This document shows positions 61,204 to 64,000 of a stretch of 64,000 nucleotides of DNA, one piece after another. Within the stretch, counting starts at the first letter, position 1. The number at the start of each line of letters is the position of its first letter. The stretch spans positions 11,418,181-11,482,180 of the forward strand of contig OZ024742.1 in the NCBI GenBank assembly GCA_964016885.1, written 5' to 3'. The translations under genes and the position numbers were made by a program. The stretch is from Eledone cirrhosa. Lineage: Eukaryota > Mollusca > Cephalopoda > Octopoda > Eledonidae. The notes under the pieces were generated by a model that made no database searches, had not been told where the DNA came from, and was given only the letters and a program-made list of their open reading frames with translations.

Positions 61204-61630
61204 AGCTCCAGCTGCAACCTGGTGCAGTCTGCGACTAACCCAGGTTCTGCTGCACGTCGGGCCGAGGAGACCAAACTCTTCAAATACCGGTCGCTCTCCG
61301 CCAGGTTTGCGGTTGTACCCTTGGCAGTGGAGACTTCTGGTGTCCTCGATCTTAGGGCTACCTCCCTACTCACCAACATAAGCACTGAGATGGCTACCCC
61401 TAGCAGTGGAGACTACAGGTGTCCTCGATCTTAGGGCTACCTCCCTACTCACCAACATAGGCGCTGAGCTGAATACCCCTAGCAGTGGAGACTACAGGTG
61501 TCCTCGGCCCTAGGGCTACCTCCCTACTCACCAACATAGGCGCTGAGCTGGCCAGCCGCAGGTGTGAACCTCGCGAGCTGGAATGGCTTTTCCAGCGCGT
61601 CTCCCTTGCCGGGGCTGTGGGGAGGCCACC
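61204..61630 (+). pseudogene. Second copy of the retroelement-like C-terminal segment with a 79-bp tandem triplication
   Basis: The plus frame reads NPGSAARRAEETKLFKYRS, then LSARFAVVPLAVETSGVLDL and RATSLLTNI. The module starting gcagtggag is then repeated at 61,324, 61,403 and 61,482, a 79-bp period. Because 79 is not a multiple of 3, each copy is in a new frame, and the first reading frame ends in a stop at about 61,434. The third copy (AVETTGVLGPRATSLLTNIG) runs in frame into AELASRRCEPRELEWLFQRV and SLAGAVGRPPI-stop. The layout 5' flank - module - tail matches the sequences flanking the 75-bp array. Resemblance to the C-terminal region of LINE-type RT ORFs is from memory. No RT core motif is present, so this is a short 5'-truncated or decayed piece. 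Confidence 0.6.
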
Positions 61631-61960
61631 AATATGATTGACTGACTTGTCATTTTATCAGTCAGATACACAGATATATATATACTGATTAATAAAAAAA
61701 AAAAAAAGTTAGTTATTGTTTAGAAGCAACATCTTATTTTGACCATTATCTCCGCAGAGTAAAAATTGTGTTAAGGACAAATGTTAATAATTTGCTTTCT
61801 TTAAATCTAAATTAGTATATAAAAACTTTTTCATGAAATTTATATAATTATATCAAATCAAAATATATATGTTTTGTTGTATTGCTTTAACTTTTTGATT
61901 TAACTCCTTTATAAATATTATGTATATATTTTTTATTAATATAGGATTAACGACGGGGAT
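61631..61960. other. AT-rich sequence with poly-A run
   Basis: AT-rich with a short ATAT stretch at about 61,675 and an A run of about 14 at 61,691-61,706, possibly the tail of the preceding retroelement fragment. No gene is visible. Confidence 0.4.
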
Positions 61961-62065
61961 TTGTCAAAACCAAAAAATACAGGATGGTTTGGGCCGAAAC
62001 GCATTTGATCGCAGCCCTACTCGGCCTAGGGCTGAGATACAGTAGCAAAAACAACAACAACAATA
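61961..62065 (+). mobile_element. Possible 3' end of a LINE/SINE with (AAC)n tail
   Basis: ggatggtttgggccgaaac, then ctactcggcctagggctgag and agcaaaaacaacaacaacaa. A conserved-looking GC-rich segment followed by an AAC-type tail is typical of non-LTR retroposon 3' ends. I recognise only the shape, not the family. The 71-codon frame over it ends in a poly-Asn stretch and is not supported as a gene. Confidence 0.35.
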
Positions 62066-62106
62066 TCACTATATATCAATGCGAATCAAGGACACTGCAC
62101 GTGGTC

Positions 62107-62140
62107 ACACGTATTGCTAGAAATAGTAGCCAACAAGACT
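62107..62140 (+). repeat. Dispersed motif shared with 7255-7285 (minus)
   Basis: attgctagaaatagtagcc here matches the reverse complement of ggctgctatttctagctat at about 7,262-7,280. Likely the same dispersed repeat in opposite orientation. Confidence 0.45.
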
Positions 62141-62221
62141 CAAACAGCACAATAACGACATTGAATAATAAGGCTATTTTATTTCTGTTCCTTTCATAAT
62201 TTTTGTTTTTCTCCTCGCTAT

Positions 62222-62302
62222 CTACCTTTATATCTATCTATCTATCTCTCTCTCTATCTCTCTATCTCTCTATCCATCTCTCTCTCTCTCTCTATCTCTC
62301 TA

Positions 62303-62372
<70 letters not shown>

Positions 62373-62376
62373 TATG

Positions 62377-62408
<32 letters not shown>

Positions 62409-62409
62409 G
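62222..62409. repeat. TATC / TC / AT compound microsatellite
   Basis: Imperfect TCTA and TC repeats to about 62,333, then AT, CA and AT tracts to 62,409. Confidence 0.95.
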
Positions 62410-62442
62410 TTAAAAGAATAGAGGTGTAACACACAAGTTATT

Positions 62443-62840
62443 ATATATTGGTAAACGGAATAGAAAATGCTGACAAATTGTTCACAGTTGAAAAATGGTT
62501 TAATTAGGAATAAAAGAGTATTAGTGATTGTATGGGTTAGTATTCAGTTGTGGTTTTAAGTTTTTAAGTTTTTACCGGTTGCGCATTTCTAAATGCTTTT
62601 CAAAAATAATTTTGAGATAGTGTCCGTGCTCTTTGCTCAGATCAGAGCAAACAGCACGGACACTATCTCAAAATTATTTTTGAAAAGCATTTAGAAATGC
62701 GCAACCGGTAAAAACTTAAAAACTTAAAACCACAACTGAATACTAACCCATACAATCACTAATACTCTTTTATTCCTAATTAAACCATTTTTCAACTGTG
62801 AACAATTTGTCAGCATTTTCTATTCCGTTTACCAATATAT
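62443..62840. mobile_element. 398-bp nearly perfect palindrome (foldback element or inverted duplication)
   Basis: Left arm 62,443-62,638 starts atatattggtaaacgg and right arm 62,645-62,840 ends ccgtttaccaatatat. The arms are reverse complements with at least one mismatch (gtgctctttgctc against gagcaaacagcac) and no indel that I can see. The loop is only six bases (agatca, 62,639-62,644). The symmetry centre computed from the outer ends (62,641.5) coincides exactly with the loop centre. It is bordered by AT-rich sequence, with an (AT)n tract on the right. It has no coding capacity. It could be a young foldback transposon, an inverted duplication, or an assembly/amplification artefact. Confidence 0.85.
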
Positions 62841-62899
62841 ATATATATATATATATATGTTTATCTATATATATATATATATATATGTTTATCTATCTA

Positions 62900-62949
<50 letters not shown>

Positions 62950-62951
62950 TA

Positions 62952-63011
<60 letters not shown>

Positions 63012-63036
63012 TATCTATATATATATATATATATAG
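62836..63036. repeat. AT microsatellite with inverted gtttatcta interruptions
   Basis: (AT)n tracts interrupted by gtttatcta in forward (about 62,860, 62,888 and 63,010) and inverted (tagataaac, about 62,947) orientation, so the region is itself palindromic. Confidence 0.9.
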
Positions 63037-63212
63037 CGGCGATGAATTAGTTTTGCGACATTTGCAACATTGAGGACCGAGTAAGTTAGATCGCAGATAT
63101 ATATATATAAAAGACAGCGAGAAGCGAAAACCAACCAAACAGTGAGTGTGTTCTGTTATTAATTCTGGCAATATTACGCAAATATGACCCTCCCCAAATA
63201 TAACAATATATA
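63037..63212 (+). repeat. Spacer with gaccctcccc end motif and TATA-like sequence
   Basis: About 175 bases of non-microsatellite sequence. It contains tatatataaaagacagcg (TATA-like), gtgagtgtgttctgttatt, and ggcaatattacgcaaatatg followed by accctccccaaatataac. The last part resembles the end motif at 290-325 and 3205-3280 (gtg-gtgtgtt ... ttggcaacatgaccctccc). It may be a third, diverged end of the same repeat family or an LTR-like end. No gene is visible, and the TATA-like string sits in an AT repeat, so promoter function is not claimed. Confidence 0.4.
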
Positions 63213-63224
63213 TATATATGTTTA

Positions 63225-63287
<63 letters not shown>

Positions 63288-63318
63288 GTTTATCTATATA
63301 TATATATATGTTTATATA
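63213..63318. repeat. AT microsatellite
   Basis: (AT)n tracts with the same gtttatcta interruption seen at 62,836-63,036. Confidence 0.95.
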
Positions 63319-63727
63319 ACTATCTATCGATCCATCTAACTCTCTCTGTCTCTCTGTCAGTCTGTCTATCTGTCTGACAGCCGTTCTCTCTCCCCCTCCC
63401 CATCTCTCCTTCACCCCCTTTATATCTTTTTATATCAATTCTCCAATTATTTCTCCCTCCACCTCCTCCCTCTTCTTCCTCCACGGCCCCCTCTCCCCAT
63501 TGCCTCTATTCTACTCTTACTTCAACACACCATTATATACTCATCATTTCATCACTTTACGAAACATATGTATGCGTGTGGATCTCTCTCTCTGTCTCTC
63601 TTGCTCTCTTTCTCTCTCTCTCTCTCTCTCACTCTCCCTGTCTCTCTCTCTCACTCTCTCTCTCTCCCACTGTCTCTCCCTCCCGCCCTCTCTCCCCCTC
63701 TCTCTCTGTCTCTCTCTCTTTCTCCAT
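63319..63727. repeat. Pyrimidine-rich (TC)n tract
   Basis: About 400 bases strongly biased to C and T on the plus strand: degenerate TCTG/TC/CCTCC repeats to about 63,500, a less biased gap to 63,575, then (TC)n to 63,724. Minus-strand frames rich in RERE are artefacts. Confidence 0.9.

Positions 63728-64000
<273 letters not shown>

Noticed and set aside
63090..63180. Promoter or LTR with TATA box (tatatataaaag)
   Set aside because: The TATA-like string is part of an AT repeat, and no second LTR, primer-binding site or coding region is visible in the window.

Overview
This window looks like non-genic nuclear DNA from a coleoid cephalopod, most likely an octopus. The main clue is several diverged copies, in both orientations, of a tRNA-derived SINE of the type I remember as abundant in octopus genomes (B-box-like gagttcaaattccgcc; antisense landmark ggcacagggccagc followed by tcgaccccag). 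Also consistent are very long AT, CA, CT and CATA microsatellites, degenerate transposon remnants and AT-rich flanks. I see no convincing host protein-coding gene, tRNA or rRNA. The long open frames are by-products of tandem repeats.

Layout. 1-10,080: AT-rich sequence with a foldback (palindromic) element at 1-309, a decayed Penelope-like retroelement tail with a hairpin resembling a hammerhead core (2458-3283), SINE fragments, a second large palindrome (9241-9410) and many microsatellites. 10,088-18,075: a 50-bp minisatellite of about 160 copies. 18,185-18,402: a 29-34 bp minisatellite of 7 copies. 18,545-20,625: a 45-bp minisatellite of about 46 copies, built from ACC/ATC triplets. 20,905-59,600: a huge 75-bp tandem array of about 516 copies with nested higher-order repeats. 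59,600-64,000: a retroelement tail, a CA tract, a mariner-derived MITE-like element, another SINE, a second copy of the retroelement segment with its own small 79-bp array, a nearly perfect 398-bp palindrome, and AT/CT microsatellites to the end.

The main discovery is the origin of the 75-bp array. Its unit translates in the + frame to 25 residues around AVETSGVLGLGT...LLTD. The array is bounded on both sides by non-repeated sequence whose + frame translation matches a second locus 1.6 kb downstream (61,222-61,630). That locus carries the same module (AVETSGVL...LLTNI) followed by the same tail (RCEPRE-EWLFQ-VS). The matches include many third-codon-position changes, so both derive from a formerly protein-coding segment. 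The pattern resembles, from memory, the C-terminal part of the reverse-transcriptase ORF of LINE-like elements (VP-AVE-SG ... QR-S-A--RGN). The same short coding module was therefore amplified in tandem at two neighbouring loci with different unit lengths: 75 bp to about 516 copies, and 79 bp to 3 copies.

Nothing here forms a pathway or operon. The window is best read as a minisatellite/satellite cluster grown in a transposon graveyard. Family names rest on pattern recognition without database searches, and copy numbers are length divided by unit size.
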